From NCBI GenBank assembly GCA_037367405.1, contig JAZKJV010000094.1:124001-188000 (forward strand): 64,000 bases of DNA, in the 5' to 3' direction. The notes under the pieces were generated by a model, which saw only the letters and a program-made list of their open reading frames with translations, had not been told where the DNA came from and did not search any database. Every line of letters starts with the position of its first letter. Position 1 is the stretch's first letter. The translations under genes and the position numbers were made by a program. Shown piece after piece: positions 16,911 through 29,727 of the stretch. The DNA is from Ottelia alismoides (lineage: Eukaryota > Streptophyta > Magnoliopsida > Alismatales > Hydrocharitaceae).

Positions 16911-19900
16911 TGATGAATACCCATTCATCACTCTTTATTCTTATATTTTAGCTACAAAAACCTATGCAAATGCATGTAGATATGTGTAAATAGGGTCAAT
17001 TAGCAAAAGCATGCATGTTTGTAAATATAGATAATTAGCATGTTTTTGTGCAAAAATAAAAGAATAAAGAGGAAAAAGAAAAAGAGGGAAATATTTAGAA
17101 TAAATATTGAGCAACCTAACCCAAGGGAGGGCTCAGCATGGGCCTGACCGCATAAAAGCCAAGTAGAGGGAGATAGGGGCTCATGTGTACATATTTGTGT
17201 AAATAAATAAATTATATTTTCCTCACCCAAAAATTTGTTGTAAATATTTGTATATATTTTGTATATATTTAGAAGCTATTAAAAACAAAATAAAAACTTA
17301 AAAAAATCAAAAATCCAAAAAGAACCTTTCACCATGTACATAGATCATTACCCTTTACTTATTTCACCTTGTAAATAAAGTCATTTATTTGCAAAACTTT
17401 TTTGTAAATATTCTATTGTATATATTGTAAATAAAATAAATAAAAAGAAACAAAACAAAAATCAAATAAAAATTACAAAATTAAAAGTACAAAAATATCT
17501 TGTATATATGCCATGTATATAGTTGTAAATAACTAATTATTTCACCTATGTATATAAATAATAAAAATAAAATAAAAATAGCCTTTTATTCCTCATTTTA
17601 TTCTATAAATAAATAAAATATAAAATAGGAATAAAAATGTATAAAAATAACTAATTAAAAATCAAAAATCAAAAATCAATATATTGTATATATACCTATG
17701 TATAGCTATATTATGTATATACCTTATTTTTATTTCCAAAAATTAATTAAAAATCACAAAAAAATAGAAAAAAATAAATTAAAAATATTTCATGTTTTAA
17801 GTTTTTGAAAAATCGGCCATTTAAAGGCCCAAAAAAATCAAATAAAAATTTAAGCCTTGGCGGGCTCTGATTGGTCCACGGGGGATTGTTGACCCCCGGT
17901 CAACACCTCCCCCAGGACCACCAGAGCCCGGGTCCGCTCGCCCGACCCATGTTCTCGGATTTTTCTCTTGATGACCCGAATCCCTTTCGCCCCAACTCCG
18001 GGTCCGCAATGATCACGTCACATCCGAGAGCCTCGCCGGAGCTTTCGCCTTGGGATCCGCGCACCAGCTCGCCCTACCCGCACCCTTCTTGCCGGACCCT
18101 CCACACTATATAACCTGAGCTCCGCCGCACTCCACTCTCATCTTTGGCTCCCCACTCTCACTCCCGTGACCTCCATCGCATCCAGCGAGGTGACAGCTCC
18201 CGTTTGCCGGTGTTGCAGCGAGGAGGAGGTGGCCGGTCACTGATCCGGCAGCTTTGCGCCGCCGTGCTCCGCCACTCGACCGGAGCTCGAGCCTCAGGCA
18301 GTGACACCCTTCGAGGCGACGACCGGGAGCTAGCTCAGCTCCAGCCCAGTCTTCCGCTCCACCCAGGTAGCCGTTTAGCTCGCCTATTTAGCTTAATCTC
18401 CTGTTTCGCCCAATTTATATCTCCGACGTATTCCGCTGATTCCGGCCATATCGTCCATCATCTCAATCATCGGAACGCACTGTCACCATCGCCTCGCCCC
18501 CACGCACGTTCTTCGCCCTTTCACTCAACCCAGCTCGCCCCGGAGCTAGGATTCGAGCTCCACCATCCTCCGCTCGCCGGAGCTCGCTTGTCCCGATCCA
18601 CAGACCACCTTCACTCTGCTTCATCGGGTCGAGGCACTTTGCCCCCGACCCGCAAAGCTTTTGGTTCGCTTTGCAGGTCAAAAGGGAGCCATCTGAGGCC
18701 CCCTCACATTCAAGCCAGGAGCTTTTCGCCGCCGGCCCCGCCTGAGCCCCTCCAGGGCTCGGCTGGGCCATCTGAAGCTATCAGCAGCTGCGGGACGCCA
18801 TCGCCTATCTTCTCCGATCCTTGGAGGCAGCTGAGGAGGCCCCCAGCCCGCGCACGAGGCCGGCGAACCTCGCCGGCCACCTGTTCTTCGAGGGACCTCC
18901 AGCACCGTCCGATTAGACCCTCCGCTCCAGTTTCTATCTTGATCGTCCGTTCTTCGAGGAGCAGCAGCCGTTGATCGATTCGAGGCGTCATCCGGACCGT
19001 CAGAGCAGAGGAGAGAAGGCACAGCACCTGAACCGGTAGATCTCCCACGTGTCCCCCTATGGACCGTCGATCGGCCCAAGACAGAGCAGAGAGAGGAGCG
19101 CCCGCCGTTCGCGACCATTGGATCCTCCACGTGGCGCTCATCCAGCCGTCGACTTAATAAGGGGTAAATTACTTAGGCCCCCTCGTAGTTTGAGTCTTTA
19201 GTTTCCAGTCCTGTAAATATTTTAAGTCTTTTATTTACGTAGGGTAATTTGCACCTTGGACCTCGTGCTTGCTTAGTTTCGCATTTATACCCCTGTGTAT
19301 GTGATCTCACGTGCTTCGCCACGTGCTTGTCTGGGTTATTTGCATCTTTTTATCCTGTAGTTCTGTTGAGTTATTGAATGAAGAAATACTTTCTGGTATT
19401 TGCATTTGTGCCCCTGTGAGCCTTTTATTCACGCATGTGCGGATTTTAGTGGGATATTTGCATCCAAGCCCCTGGACTTTTGGTACGAGTTACCAAAAGG
19501 TCCAAGAACTTGGTTTTTATTACCAGAAGGTCCCTGAGTGCCCCAGGCACGCGCCACACGCGTGACTTGCTGGGAAAATTGCACCTGGACCCCCAGATCT
19601 TCGGGTATTTGCACTTAAGTCCCTGTGCACAGTGCCCCCTTTTGATTTTTGAATAAAATATCAAACCACCTCCAAATTCGATGAAAATTTGACACATGGC
19701 TCCTGCCATGTTGTAGGATTTTTGAGAATTTTTGAGGACATTTTTGATTTTATTTAGTATTTTTAAAAATTCAAAAACATCTATTTTAGCTACTGTCTAG
19801 GTTTAAAAATCCCAAAAAAATATAAAAACATCTCCAAAAATTCTAAAAACATTAGTTACTGTTCTTTGTGTGTTGTTTGATTTTCTAGCCAATTTTGGCT

Positions 19901-20584
19901 ATTTTTCATTGAGTAAAAACCCTAAAAATCTAAAAACACCTAAAAACTCATAAAAATTATAATAAATAATATAAAAATCCAAAAACAATAATTTTGGTGC
20001 TCAAATTTTCCTTATTTTATCTAGAATATAGGAAAATTACCTCCAGAACCTGTTGAGATCCTTAGATATTTTATTTAAGGGTTTTGGTTCTGGCTGGACA
20101 GTACCCAGTCTTTTTCTTACTGTTTGATTTTTAGAAAATAAAATATACATTAGAAAAATCTCAAAAATTAACCAAAAACACTTAAAAACCTAAAAAACAC
20201 AAAAACCATTTTTCTTGAATTTTCGCTTGATTTTTGGTGTGTTAAATAAATTGATCAAGTGTGCTTGCTTTTACTTTCTTTTATTTTCTTCACTTATTAA
20301 AAATCCAAAAAAATATAAAAATTATTAAAAACCACTAAAAACATTTTGTTTTTCTTTTATTTTCATTTTTACTACTTCGTAGGCCCTAGGCCAACCCGTG
20401 CTCCTTGTGTCCGACCCTGGGAGCTATACCAGGTTAATCCCATAGCTAGGACCGCTTGCTTTGTTTTGTTTGATATTCGATTTATTTCGCGGTTCGATAT
20501 TTTTCTTGATTGAGTGACTCTGAGTGATAGAGGTCGCAACGACCTATTTAGTGCCTTTACCTCGTTTGCTCGGATCGCTTATCA
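16911..20584 (+). repeat. 3' LTR of element 1
   Basis: 3,674 bp, nearly identical to the 5' LTR. Differences I saw include 4133, 4318, 4402, 4443, 4507, 4705, 4912, 4970, 5410 and 6270 with their partners, mostly transitions. TATA is at 18107. It ends ..TATCA, followed by TATCT of the target duplication and the resumed foldback element E. Confidence 0.92.
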
Positions 20585-20861
20585 TATCTCTATATTATGC
20601 TATTAAAATTTCATGCGAAACAGAGACTCCTCGGCCTCCATCCAGACACTCATTTTTTAACGGTCACGGGATTTTTTAAATTAACCCCGTCTGAATGGAG
20701 GTCATAGGAGTCTCTGTTTCGCATGAAATTTTAATAGCATAATATAGGGATTTAATAATAATTTTACACGGTTTTAGATTTCAAAAAAAAATAAAAAAAC
20801 ATGTGAAAAATTGGGCGGGGGGAGCTAAGTTAGCTCCCCCTAGGGGGCATACACATTTTTC

Positions 20862-20863
<2 letters not shown>
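20585..20863. mobile_element. Foldback element E, right half
   Basis: Continues the element interrupted at 2764. The inner block GAAACAGAGACTCC, the TTTTTTAACGG centre and the inverse GGAGTCTCTGTTTCGC are present. The right arm ends with GGAGCTAA / TTAGCTCC and CCC next to the (TG)n repeat. Confidence 0.8.
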
Positions 20864-20901
<38 letters not shown>

Positions 20902-20904
20902 AGG
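20864..20904. repeat. (TG)n microsatellite between elements E and F
   Basis: About eighteen TG units ending TATG. Confidence 0.9.
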
Positions 20905-20905
20905 A

Positions 20906-21286
20906 AAGGGATCCTACTCCATGGAGTAGGTAACTTACCTACTCCACTTTCTTTTTTTTTTTCAATTTTTTTATTTTTTTTGAAAAATGCTTCCATGGAT
21001 TTTCATAACTATATCCCTCTAATATGTCATCCAAATTTCGTCAGAAACAGAGACTCTTACGGGCCTCCATCCAGAACATGAAAAATACAGTAAATCTGTG
21101 ACCGTCAAAAAATGACTGTCTGGATGGAGGCTATAGGAGTCTCTATTTCTGACGAAATTTGAATGACAAATTAGATAGATATAGTTATGAAAATCCATGG
21201 AAGAATTTTTCAAAAAAAATAATTTTTTTTTGAAAAAGAAGAAAATAGAGTAGGTAAGTTACCTACTCTATGGAGTAGGATCCCTT
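20906..21286. mobile_element. Foldback element F (MITE-like)
   Basis: The ends AAGGGATCCTACTCCATGGA and its inverse enclose subterminal hairpins GGAGTAGGTAA / TTACCTACTCC in both arms. The inner block GTCAGAAACAGAGACTC and the inverse GAGTCTCTATTTCTGACG are as in A. It is flanked by (TG)n on the left and (TA)n on the right, and is noncoding. Confidence 0.8.
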
Positions 21287-21535
21287 ATATATATATTTCA
21301 AATGAGACATGGTTCTTCCATCTCTAAGGAAGGCCAGCGATCATGTTTGTCCATAATTAATCAGACGGTTATTATTAAAGGCATATTAATATTATTACTT
21401 AATTTATCACAAATCCATTTTGATCATTATGCATTATCTAAATATAATATGTAGCATTCCAAAATATCTCCTCATTAATCTCTCTCCTACTCTTTCCAAA
21501 AATCCCATACGCATACCTAAAATATCGTCGGACGA
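21287..21535 (+). other. (TA)n tail and sequence upstream of the candidate host exon
   Basis: A short TA repeat (to about 21296) is followed by AT-rich single-copy-looking sequence with no mobile-element feature that I recognise. It could hold a promoter for the exon at 21536; no clear TATA box can be assigned. Confidence 0.35.
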
Positions 21536-21811
21536 ATGGGAGGAGAATTCGTAGGTCTCGTCGCTGGATCGGACGGATGGGAAGAGCCGGCCAGCAAGAG
21601 GTCGAGGGGGAAAGAGCATTCACATGTCTCGTCGCTAGATCTCCTCCAGATGGGTTTCGTCTTCACCAGTTTGGGGCTCTCTTTGCTCGATGATCGCTGC
21701 CTCGCAGGCTCTTCGTCGGCCGATTCGCCGCTGTTCCCGCTCTTCGGGGATGAAATTGGCAGGGAGATGCTCCGGCAAGATGCCGTGATGAATAGGTTCC
21801 TTAAATTTCAG
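21536..21811 (+). CDS. Possible first coding exon of a host gene, truncated by element 3
   Basis: 92 codons starting MGGEFVGLVAGSDGWEEP and ending at CAG|GTCTTT, a plausible splice donor in phase 0. It is GC-rich against AT-rich, T-rich flanks, as for a plant exon followed by an intron. The composition is mixed polar with no domain I recognise. The sequence after 21812 looks intronic up to 22046, where element 3 begins, so any further exons would lie beyond the nested elements and outside the window. It could instead be a chance frame. Confidence 0.35.
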
Positions 21812-22046
21812 GTCTTTTCCGATTTTTGACATGATTTTATTTAGGGTTTGGATCGATTTGGTTGTTTTGAGTATAAAAGTTCAATTTTTTGGAAAGTTTT
21901 GCAGATCGTTGATTGTAATTTTGTCTTTACTTCGTTAAGTTTTGATTTGTTAATCGGTCGTATATCGAAGGATTCGACTAGTAATTTGATAGTATTTTGA
22001 AGCATTCTCAAAATTTGGTTCTCAACTTTGTGGTTCAATTGGAGCT
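21812..22046 (+). other. Possible intron 1 sequence up to element 3
   Basis: T-rich with a GT start, and no frame. The last five bases, GAGCT (22042-22046), are the left half of the expected target duplication of element 3; the right half is outside the window. Confidence 0.35.
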
Positions 22047-24609
22047 TGATGAGCGCGATCTGAACGACTAAGGTAAAGGTATCTAGATGGTCGTTGTGAC
22101 CTCAGTCACTCAGCTACGTCAATCAAGAAAAATGAACCACTCAGAATAGATAAAATCACTCAAAACACGAAAGCGGTCCTGCTATTGGATTAACCTGGTA
22201 TAGCGACCAGGGTCGAACTCAAGGAGCACGGGTTGGCCTCTCGACCTATGAAGTAGTAAAAAGGAATAAAATAAAAGAAGAAAATATTTTTAATGGTTTT
22301 TTAATTATTTTATATTTTTTTGAATTTTTAATGTGTAAAGAAAATAAGAAAAACAAGTAAATACACACTTCAACAAATTACTAAATACACTAAAAATCAA
22401 CCAAAAATTCAAACAAAAATATTTTTATGTGTTTTATAATTTTTAGTGTTTTTGGTGAATTTTTGAGAATTTTCTGATATTTATTTAATTTTCTAAAAAT
22501 CAATCAGTGACTTAAATAAATGGTACTGTCCAGCCGAGCCAAAAAGGCCTAGATAAAATATCTAAGAGCCCCAAAATGGCTGGGAGGTAATTTTCCTGTA
22601 AAGAAGACAAAATGAGGAAAATTTAGGCACCAATTTTATTATTTTTGGATTTTTGGTTTGATTATTAGAATTTTTATAAGTTTTATGTGTTTTTCTATTT
22701 TTAGGTGTTTTAGATAATGAAAAATAGCCAAAATTGGCTAGAAAATCAAACTAAGCAAGAAAAACAGTAGATAATTTTTATGAAAATTTTAAGTGAGTTT
22801 TAATATTTTTTGGGGTTTTTAAAGTTAGACGGTAGTAAAATTAAGGGTTTTTGAATTTTTAAAAACAACAAATGAAAACAAAAATGTCCTCAAAAATCCT
22901 CGAAAATTTTACACCATGGCAGGAGCCATGTGTCCAATTTTCGTTGGATTTGGAGGTAATTTGCTATTTTATTCAAAAATAAAGAGATGGCACAGTGCAC
23001 AGGGACCAAAGTGCAAATACCCAAGAGTCGGGGGGGTCTGGTGCAATTTACCCAGCAAAACACGCACCACACGCGTGCCTGGGGCACTCAGGGACCCAAA
23101 TGCAATAAAAATAAGTCCCGAGGACTTATTGGTAACAGGTACCAAAAGTCCAGGGGCCTAATCGCAAAATACCCAAAATATCGCGCACATGTTGAAATAA
23201 ATCACGCACAGGGGTATAAATGCAAATAAACTAAAACATTCATTCCATTGATAACAACCAGAACTACAGGGGCATGAGTTGCAAATAAACCAGAGACACA
23301 CGTGACGAAGCACGTGTCATACAACGCACAGGGGCATAAATGCAAGGAAAATAAAGTACGGGGTCCTTTATGCAAATAACCCTAAAACTAAACAACTAAA
23401 TTCAATATTTACAGGACTAAAGTGAAATAAAAGAAAAGATAGGGCCTAAGGGTAAATTACTCTTTATTAAGGTGAACCGCTGGATGCGCGCCACGTGGAG
23501 GATCTGAAGGTGGCGAACGATGGGCGCTCCGGATCTTCCCTCCTCAGATCGAACGGTGGTGGTTGCTCCGGAGATGAACGGCTCTGATGGAGACTGGAGC
23601 GAGAGGGGGCTATCGAACGGCGACGGAGGATGCTGGATGAACAGGTCGCCGGCGAGACTCGCCGGCCTCGGGCGTGCACTAGGCTCCTCCTGGGAGCACT
23701 CTGAAGGTCGGAGAAGAGACGTGGAGTGCTCCCGCGTCTGGTGGTGGGCTCCGATGATCGAGCCGAGCTCCGAGGAGCTCGGGCGAGGTCGGCGGAGCTG
23801 AGCCTCCTGGCTGGATGACGAAGGGCCTCAGATGGCCTTTGTTTGACCTGCAAAGCAAACCAGAAGACTCGCGGGTCGAGGGCAAACTGCCTCGACCCGG
23901 TTAGGCGAGGTGACGGTGGCTCGAGGGTCGAAATGGCGAGCTCCGACGAAGGGGGTGGACGGAGGAGCTCGGCTCCCAGCTCCTGTGCGAGCTGGGTTGG
24001 ATGGAGGGGTGAAGAAGGTGCGTCGAAGGGAGGCGGATGCAATGGATGATTACGATGATCGAACGGAGTGAGGGAATGGTCGGAATCAGCTCGAGACGGC
24101 GGCGATACGAATTGGGCGTAAATGGAAATCGAAGAAAGATAAGGACCTACAATGTTACCTGGGTGGTCGAAGAGACTGGGGAGGAGCTGTGGAAGCTCCT
24201 GGTCGTCGCCTCGAGGAGCGTCTCCCTCCGAGGCTCAAGCTCCAACTGATGGCGGAGCGACGGCGGCGAAGCTCGCCGGATCGATGGTCTCGCCCTCCTT
24301 CCTCGCTGCGACACCACGGGGGACGAGCTGTCACTCTCGCCGATGTGATGGAGGTCACTGAGAGTGGAACGAAGGAGCCAAAGATGGGGAAATGAGGTGG
24401 CGGAGCTCGCTTATGTATGGGTGCAGGTCCGGGAAAAATGGCTCAGGTCCGGCTCCATGGAGCACGGATCCCTAGGATCTATGTCGGGCGCGATTCCCGG
24501 GTACCTGGGGAGTGATTAGGACCCTGGGTTAGGCTAAATGGTGCTCGGGTCTGGCAGGGATAAATGGGTGAAATCGGGTTCTCGAACCAGACCCGCGGGA
24601 GGTGGTCCT
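22047..24609 (-). repeat. Element 3 3' LTR, distal piece (R-U5 side)
   Basis: Read on the minus strand it ends ..CGCTCATCA at 22047. It contains the conserved ACTACTTCATAGGTCGAGAG-type block (near 22240), paired G-boxes (23299-23316), an AATAAA poly(A) signal (TTTATT at 23463-23468) and the 311-nt intron candidate (24158-23848). It is interrupted at 24609 by element 2. Confidence 0.85.
24605..24609. other. Target site duplication of element 2 (left, GTCCT)
   Basis: GTCCT here and at 42302-42306 flank element 2 exactly, which fixes its ends. Confidence 0.95.
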
Positions 24610-27600
24610 TAATGAATACCCATTCATCACTCTTTATTCTTATATTTTAGCTACAAAAACCTTTGCAAATGCATGTAGATATATGTAAATACAAATAATT
24701 ACCAAAAGCATGCATTGTGTAAAAACCTATAATTAGCATGTTTTTGTGCAAAAATAAAAGAACAAAGATTAAAAAGAAAAAAAGAGGGAAATATTTAGAA
24801 TAAATATTGAGCAACCTAACCCAAGGGAGGGCTCAGCATGGGCCTGACCGCATAAAAGCCAAAGTAGAGGGAGATAGGGGCTCATGTGTAAATATTTGTG
24901 TGAATAAATAAAACTATATTTTCCTCACCCAAAAATATGCTTGTAAATACTTGTATATATTTATAAAAATATAAAAACAAAATAAAAAGTTAAAAATCAA
25001 AAAGATCAAAAATACCTCCTTTCATCATGTACATAAACCACACCTATATATTTATTTAGCTTTGTAAATATATAAAAGTAATTTTTGTAATTTTTGTAAA
25101 TAGTCTATGTTATATATTGTAAATAAATAAAATAAAAATAATTAAAAATTAAAACAAAATAAAAAAAGAAAAATTAAAAATACAAAAATACATTGTACAT
25201 ATACCATGTATATAGATGTATATATATTTATTTTACCTATGTACATAAATAATAAAAATAAAATAAAAATACCTTTTTATTCCTTATTTTATTCTATAAA
25301 TAAATAAAATATAAAATAAGGATAAAATTGTATAAAAATAATATATAAAAATCAAAAATCAAAACCCTATATATATATTGTATATACCTACATCTAGTAC
25401 ATATTATGTATATAGCCTATTTTCATTTCCAAAAATTAATTAAAAATCACAAAAAAATAGAAAAAAATAAAATAAAAATAATTCATGTTTTAAGTTTTTG
25501 CAAAATCGGCCATTTGCTACCTTATTTTTGAGCTTCAAAGTTTAGCCATGTGGCCTGATTCCATTGCGTCCTGGGGATGTTGACCGCCCGGTCAACTAGC
25601 CCCCCTAGGACCACTTCCCACGGGTCTGAGCAGCGGACCTGATTTCTCCAATTATTACCCGCTCGACCCGATCACCAATCCGCCAAACCCCGGGTCCGAA
25701 TCCTTCGCCGTGCATCCGACATCCTCGCCGGAGCCGCTCTCTCGGGATCCGCGCGCTCCTGAGCTTGCCCGGACCCATTCTTCTCGGACCCCTAGCCTTA
25801 TAAAGCCGCTGCTCCGCCACCTTCTCTCTCCATCTTTGGTCATTCGCCTCCTTCCCTGTGAGCTCCAGAGAGACCGCGAGAGTGACAGCGAGCGATTCCA
25901 CCTGTTGCAGCGAGGAGAGGAGGAGGATTCCACTGATCCGGCGACGTAGCCACCGTAGCTCCGCCACCTGAGCGAGCTTCGAGCCTCGGGCCGAGACGTC
26001 CCTTGAGGCCAAGACCGGGAGCTTCCCCAGCTCCACCACAGTCTCTTCGACCATTCAGGTAGCCATTTAGCTTTCCCATTTCCTCCGATTTCCAGTTACG
26101 CCCAATTTTCACCGTCAACGTATTTCTTCGATTCCGATCATCCAGCCACCCATCTCGATCATCAGAACCGACCCACATCTTCACCTCCTCCCGACGCACC
26201 TTCTGCACCCACTCACCCAACCCAGCTCGCACAGGAGCTGGGAACCGGGCTCCTCCGTCCACCACCTTCACCGGAGCCCGCCGTCCCGACGCACCAGCCA
26301 CCTCCACATCGCCTAACCGGGTCGAGGCAATTTGCCCTCGACCCGCGAGTCTTTTGGTTCACTTTGCAGGTCAGAACGAGGGCCATCTGAGGCTCTCCGT
26401 CATTCAGCCAGAAGACCAACTCCGTCGACCTCGCCCGAGCTCAGCGGAGCTCGGGCCGATCATCGGAGCATCGCAGCAGACGCAGGAGCGCACCAGCTTT
26501 CTTCTCCGACCATCAGAGCGCTCCGAGGAGGAGGCCAACGCCCGCACGAGCCCGGCAAAGCTCGCCGGGGACCAGTTCTTCCAGCATCCTCCAGCGTCGT
26601 TGGATCAGTCTCCAGCTCCAGACGCCATCTCCACCATTGGTTCCTGGAGTGCCCTTTGACGTCAGATCTGAGGAGTTCGATCCGAACCGTCAGATCCACA
26701 CGTGTCCTGGCCTCGACCGTTGGATCAGCCAGAGCAGTCCCAGCGCTGGAGAGCCGCCCCCATCTGGACCGTCAGATCTACACGTGGCAGTCATCCAGCC
26801 GCAACGGTTAATAAAGGGTAATTTACCCTTAGGCCCTTATCTTTGTTTTATTTCGTATTAGTCCTGTAAATAGTTAAATTAGTTGTTTAGTTTTAGGTTT
26901 ATTTGCATAGAGGACCCTGAGCTTCATGTTATTTGCATTTATACCCTTGCCTGTTGTGGACACGTGCTTCGCCACGTGATATTTTGGGTTATTTGCAGTA
27001 TATGCCCTTGTAGTTCTGGTTGTTATGAAATGAATGAAAGTTTTTAGATATTTGCACTTATACCCCTGTGCGTGATTGATTTACACATGTACGATATATC
27101 TTGGGTAATTTGCAAGTGAGGCCCCTGGACTTTTGGTACGTGTTACCAATAAGCCCTCTGGACTTATTTTTGTTACATTTAGGTCCCTGAGTGCCCCAGG
27201 CACGCGCGTGGCGCGTGTTTTGCTGGGTTAATTGCACCGGGACCCCCAGAACTTTGGGTATTTGCATTTCAGTCCCTGTGCACAGTACCCTCTTTTTATT
27301 TTTGAATAAAATATCAAATCACCTCCAAATCCAATGAGAATTTGACACATGGCTCATGCCATGGTGTAGGATTTTCACGGATTTTTGAGGACATTTCTGA
27401 TTTTGTTTGCTATTTTTAAAAATTCAAAAACCTATATTTTCGTTACTGTCCAGATTGAAAAATCACAAAAAAATATAAAAACTCTTCAAAAATTCCCTAA
27501 AAATTAGCTACTGTTTAGTTTAGTTTGTTTGATTTTCCAGCCAATTTTGGCTATTTTTCACCACTGGAAAACACTAAAAACTTAAAAACACCAAAAAGCC

Positions 27601-28233
27601 CATAAAAATTCTAGTAAATAAACTAAAAACCCAAAAATAATAAACTTGGTACCTAAATTTTCCTTGTTTTACCTACTTTACAGGAAAATTACCTCCAGGC
27701 CATTTTGAGGCCCTTAGATATTTTATCTAGGGACTTTTGGCTTGGCTGGACAGTACCACTGTTTTTAGCTACTGTTTGATTTTTAGAAAATAAAATAAAC
27801 ATCAGAAAATTATCAAAATCTCTCCAAAAACATAAAAAAAATATAAAACACATAAAAATATTTTTGTTTTGATTTTTGGTTGATTTTTGATGCTTGAAAT
27901 AATTTTTTGAATTGTGTTCTTCCGTGCTTTTCTTATTTTCTTTATATATTAAAAATCCAAAAAAATATAAAAATAATTAAAATCCACTAAAAATATTTTG
28001 TTCTTTTATTTTCTTTATTTTTACTACTTCGTAGGCCTCTCGGCCAATCCGTGCTCCTTGAGTTCGACCCTGGGTGCTATACCAGGTTAATCACATAGCA
28101 GGACCGCTTCTTCGTTTTGATTGATTTTATTTTTCGCGAGTGGTTCATTTTTCTTGATATACATGGTCTGATCACTTGGGTCGCAACAACCCTATTTCTG
28201 TACCTTATACCCGAGTGATCAGACCTGTTATCA
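24610..28233 (+). repeat. 5' LTR of element 2
   Basis: It starts TAATGAATACC rather than TGATGAATACC, so the terminal TG is mutated to TA, while the duplication GTCCT fixes the edge. TATA is at 25799, the intron candidate at 26059-26369, AATAAA at 26810 followed by the hairpin GGGTAATTTACCC, and paired G-boxes at 26961-26978. The U3 again holds TGTAAATA motifs. Confidence 0.92.
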
Positions 28234-28236
28234 GAA

Positions 28237-28254
28237 TGGCGCCGTTGCCGGGGA
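28237..28254 (+). other. Primer binding site of element 2, tRNA-Asp type
   Basis: TGGCGCCGTTGCCGGGGA, identical to element 1, three bases after the LTR. Confidence 0.92.
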
Positions 28255-29727
28255 GCACGGCTTAGTAGTTTTATTTTTCCTTTAGTTTTTATTTTCGCGG
28301 CTTTTCGCGGCTCTTTCAGAGCTCGCGGCTTTTTCGCGGCTTTTGTTCATATTTCTTTTTGTTTTATTTTGCTTTATTTTCTTTTTCTTTTGTTTTTGTT
28401 TTTGTTTATTTTGAGTGTTTATTTTATTTTGACTTTTTGCACATAATACCCTTATTTCCATTTTTATTTCCTTTATTATTTGATTATCTGGTTCTGACCA
28501 TTCTTCTCTTTCTTGCGAGAGCCTGAGGACCGAGGCGGCTACTCTCGAGAAGCCGACGCAACCGCGGGATGCGGAGGCGGCTCCTTTCTTCGTGGAGCCG
28601 CAGGAGAGAGTGAGAGAGAGTTGAGTGGGCGAGGTTTTTTTTACTTTTTTATTTTATTATTGTAATAATACAAGACACTCTCAGAGACACTTGGACATTT
28701 GTGGACTTGCTTAGCGGGTCTGTTTCGCCGAGCACCGGTGTGCTCGGGGGACCCTTAGGATTTTCGCGGTTTTTCGGTTTTATTTTATTTTCTTTCTACC
28801 TTTTCCGGTGTTTACGCGGTTTTTGCTCGAGCCCCTAGACTTAGGAATTTCTGGTGATTGTGCCGTAATTAGTAGGATCCCCACACCTAACTGCTTATCT
28901 GTTCCTATAGAACATTAATTGGACCTACTAAAAATAATTAATAAAAATAACCGACTCATTTGCCTTCGTAGCCTACGTGCCGCAGCCCGTCCTGTAAAGC
29001 GCTTTCTCCTACCCCCGATTTGTCGGACAGAGGAGGGACAGGCCAAGACCGGACTCTTTGGATTGGAGGTCGGTGACCGGTTTGACGGTTCTTCGCTAGA
29101 AATTGCTCATCTAGGACTCGGCTTTCCCGTTGCATCATATAGGTAGTTTCCTTTCTGTCTTTACATTTATGCGCGGATCATATTGCATGTAGAGTGCTGG
29201 AGACAAGGTACGCATTTCTGACTTTGCATGCATCATTGATTTCATCGCGCATCGGCTTTTTCGTCTTCTCCCCCCTGTTTTGGACTAAATAACCAGGAGA
29301 ACCGAAAATTCGTTAGGACGTTTGTCTTTATTTGAAAAATACTAAAAAGAGAAACCATAAAATTGTGACTGGTTAATACTATTGATCTTAAAATACGCTC
29401 ACCCTAAAATTATTGTCTTGGGGAGAGCAACCCCCTCATTGTATGGTTTGGATGCGCGAGAGAGTGACCCGCACCCTAGGTAGAGCCCTCCGGTGCTAGT
29501 CCCGACTGATTACCGACTTTTCTGTGCGGGCCAGTCGGTTGGGATAGCATCGGGTATCCTAACAGGTCACGTAAGCGCTCTGATATTTTGTGTCTTCACC
29601 AAATAAAATTGACAAGATAATTTGACCGAACTTTCACGGTCTTCAGCTCGCGTTGCATTGGTGAACCGGGGGTTTGTTTGTGATCATAGTTTTTCCAGAT
29701 CTCATCCGTACTACTCACCAGATCGAG
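28255..29727 (+). other. 5' leader of element 2
   Basis: Noncoding. CGCGG-rich motifs occur near 28300-28345. The hairpin CGAGCAC-CGGT-GTGCTCG is at 28729-28746, and the ACCGACT / AGTCGGT stem at 29512-29539. A 75-codon frame at 28919 starts at TTG and differs in its C-terminus between copies, so it is not called. Confidence 0.6.

Larger units (their letters stand above)
2765..20584 (+). mobile_element. Element 1: complete Athila-type Ty3/gypsy LTR retrotransposon
   Basis: This is a 17.8-kb element with LTRs at 2765-6439 and 16911-20584, a tRNA-Asp primer site at 6443, gag-pol at 7969-14829 and a polypurine tract ending at 16910. Target duplication: TATCC before and TATCT after, one mismatch. 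RT, RH and IN motifs (for example FMDDFS and [16 protein letters not shown]) have the Athila-clade form. By eye the LTRs differ at about 20 of 3,675 positions (about 0.5%), so the insertion is recent. One stop splits gag from pol and another removes the integrase tail, so this copy could not make a full polyprotein without readthrough. Confidence 0.93.
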
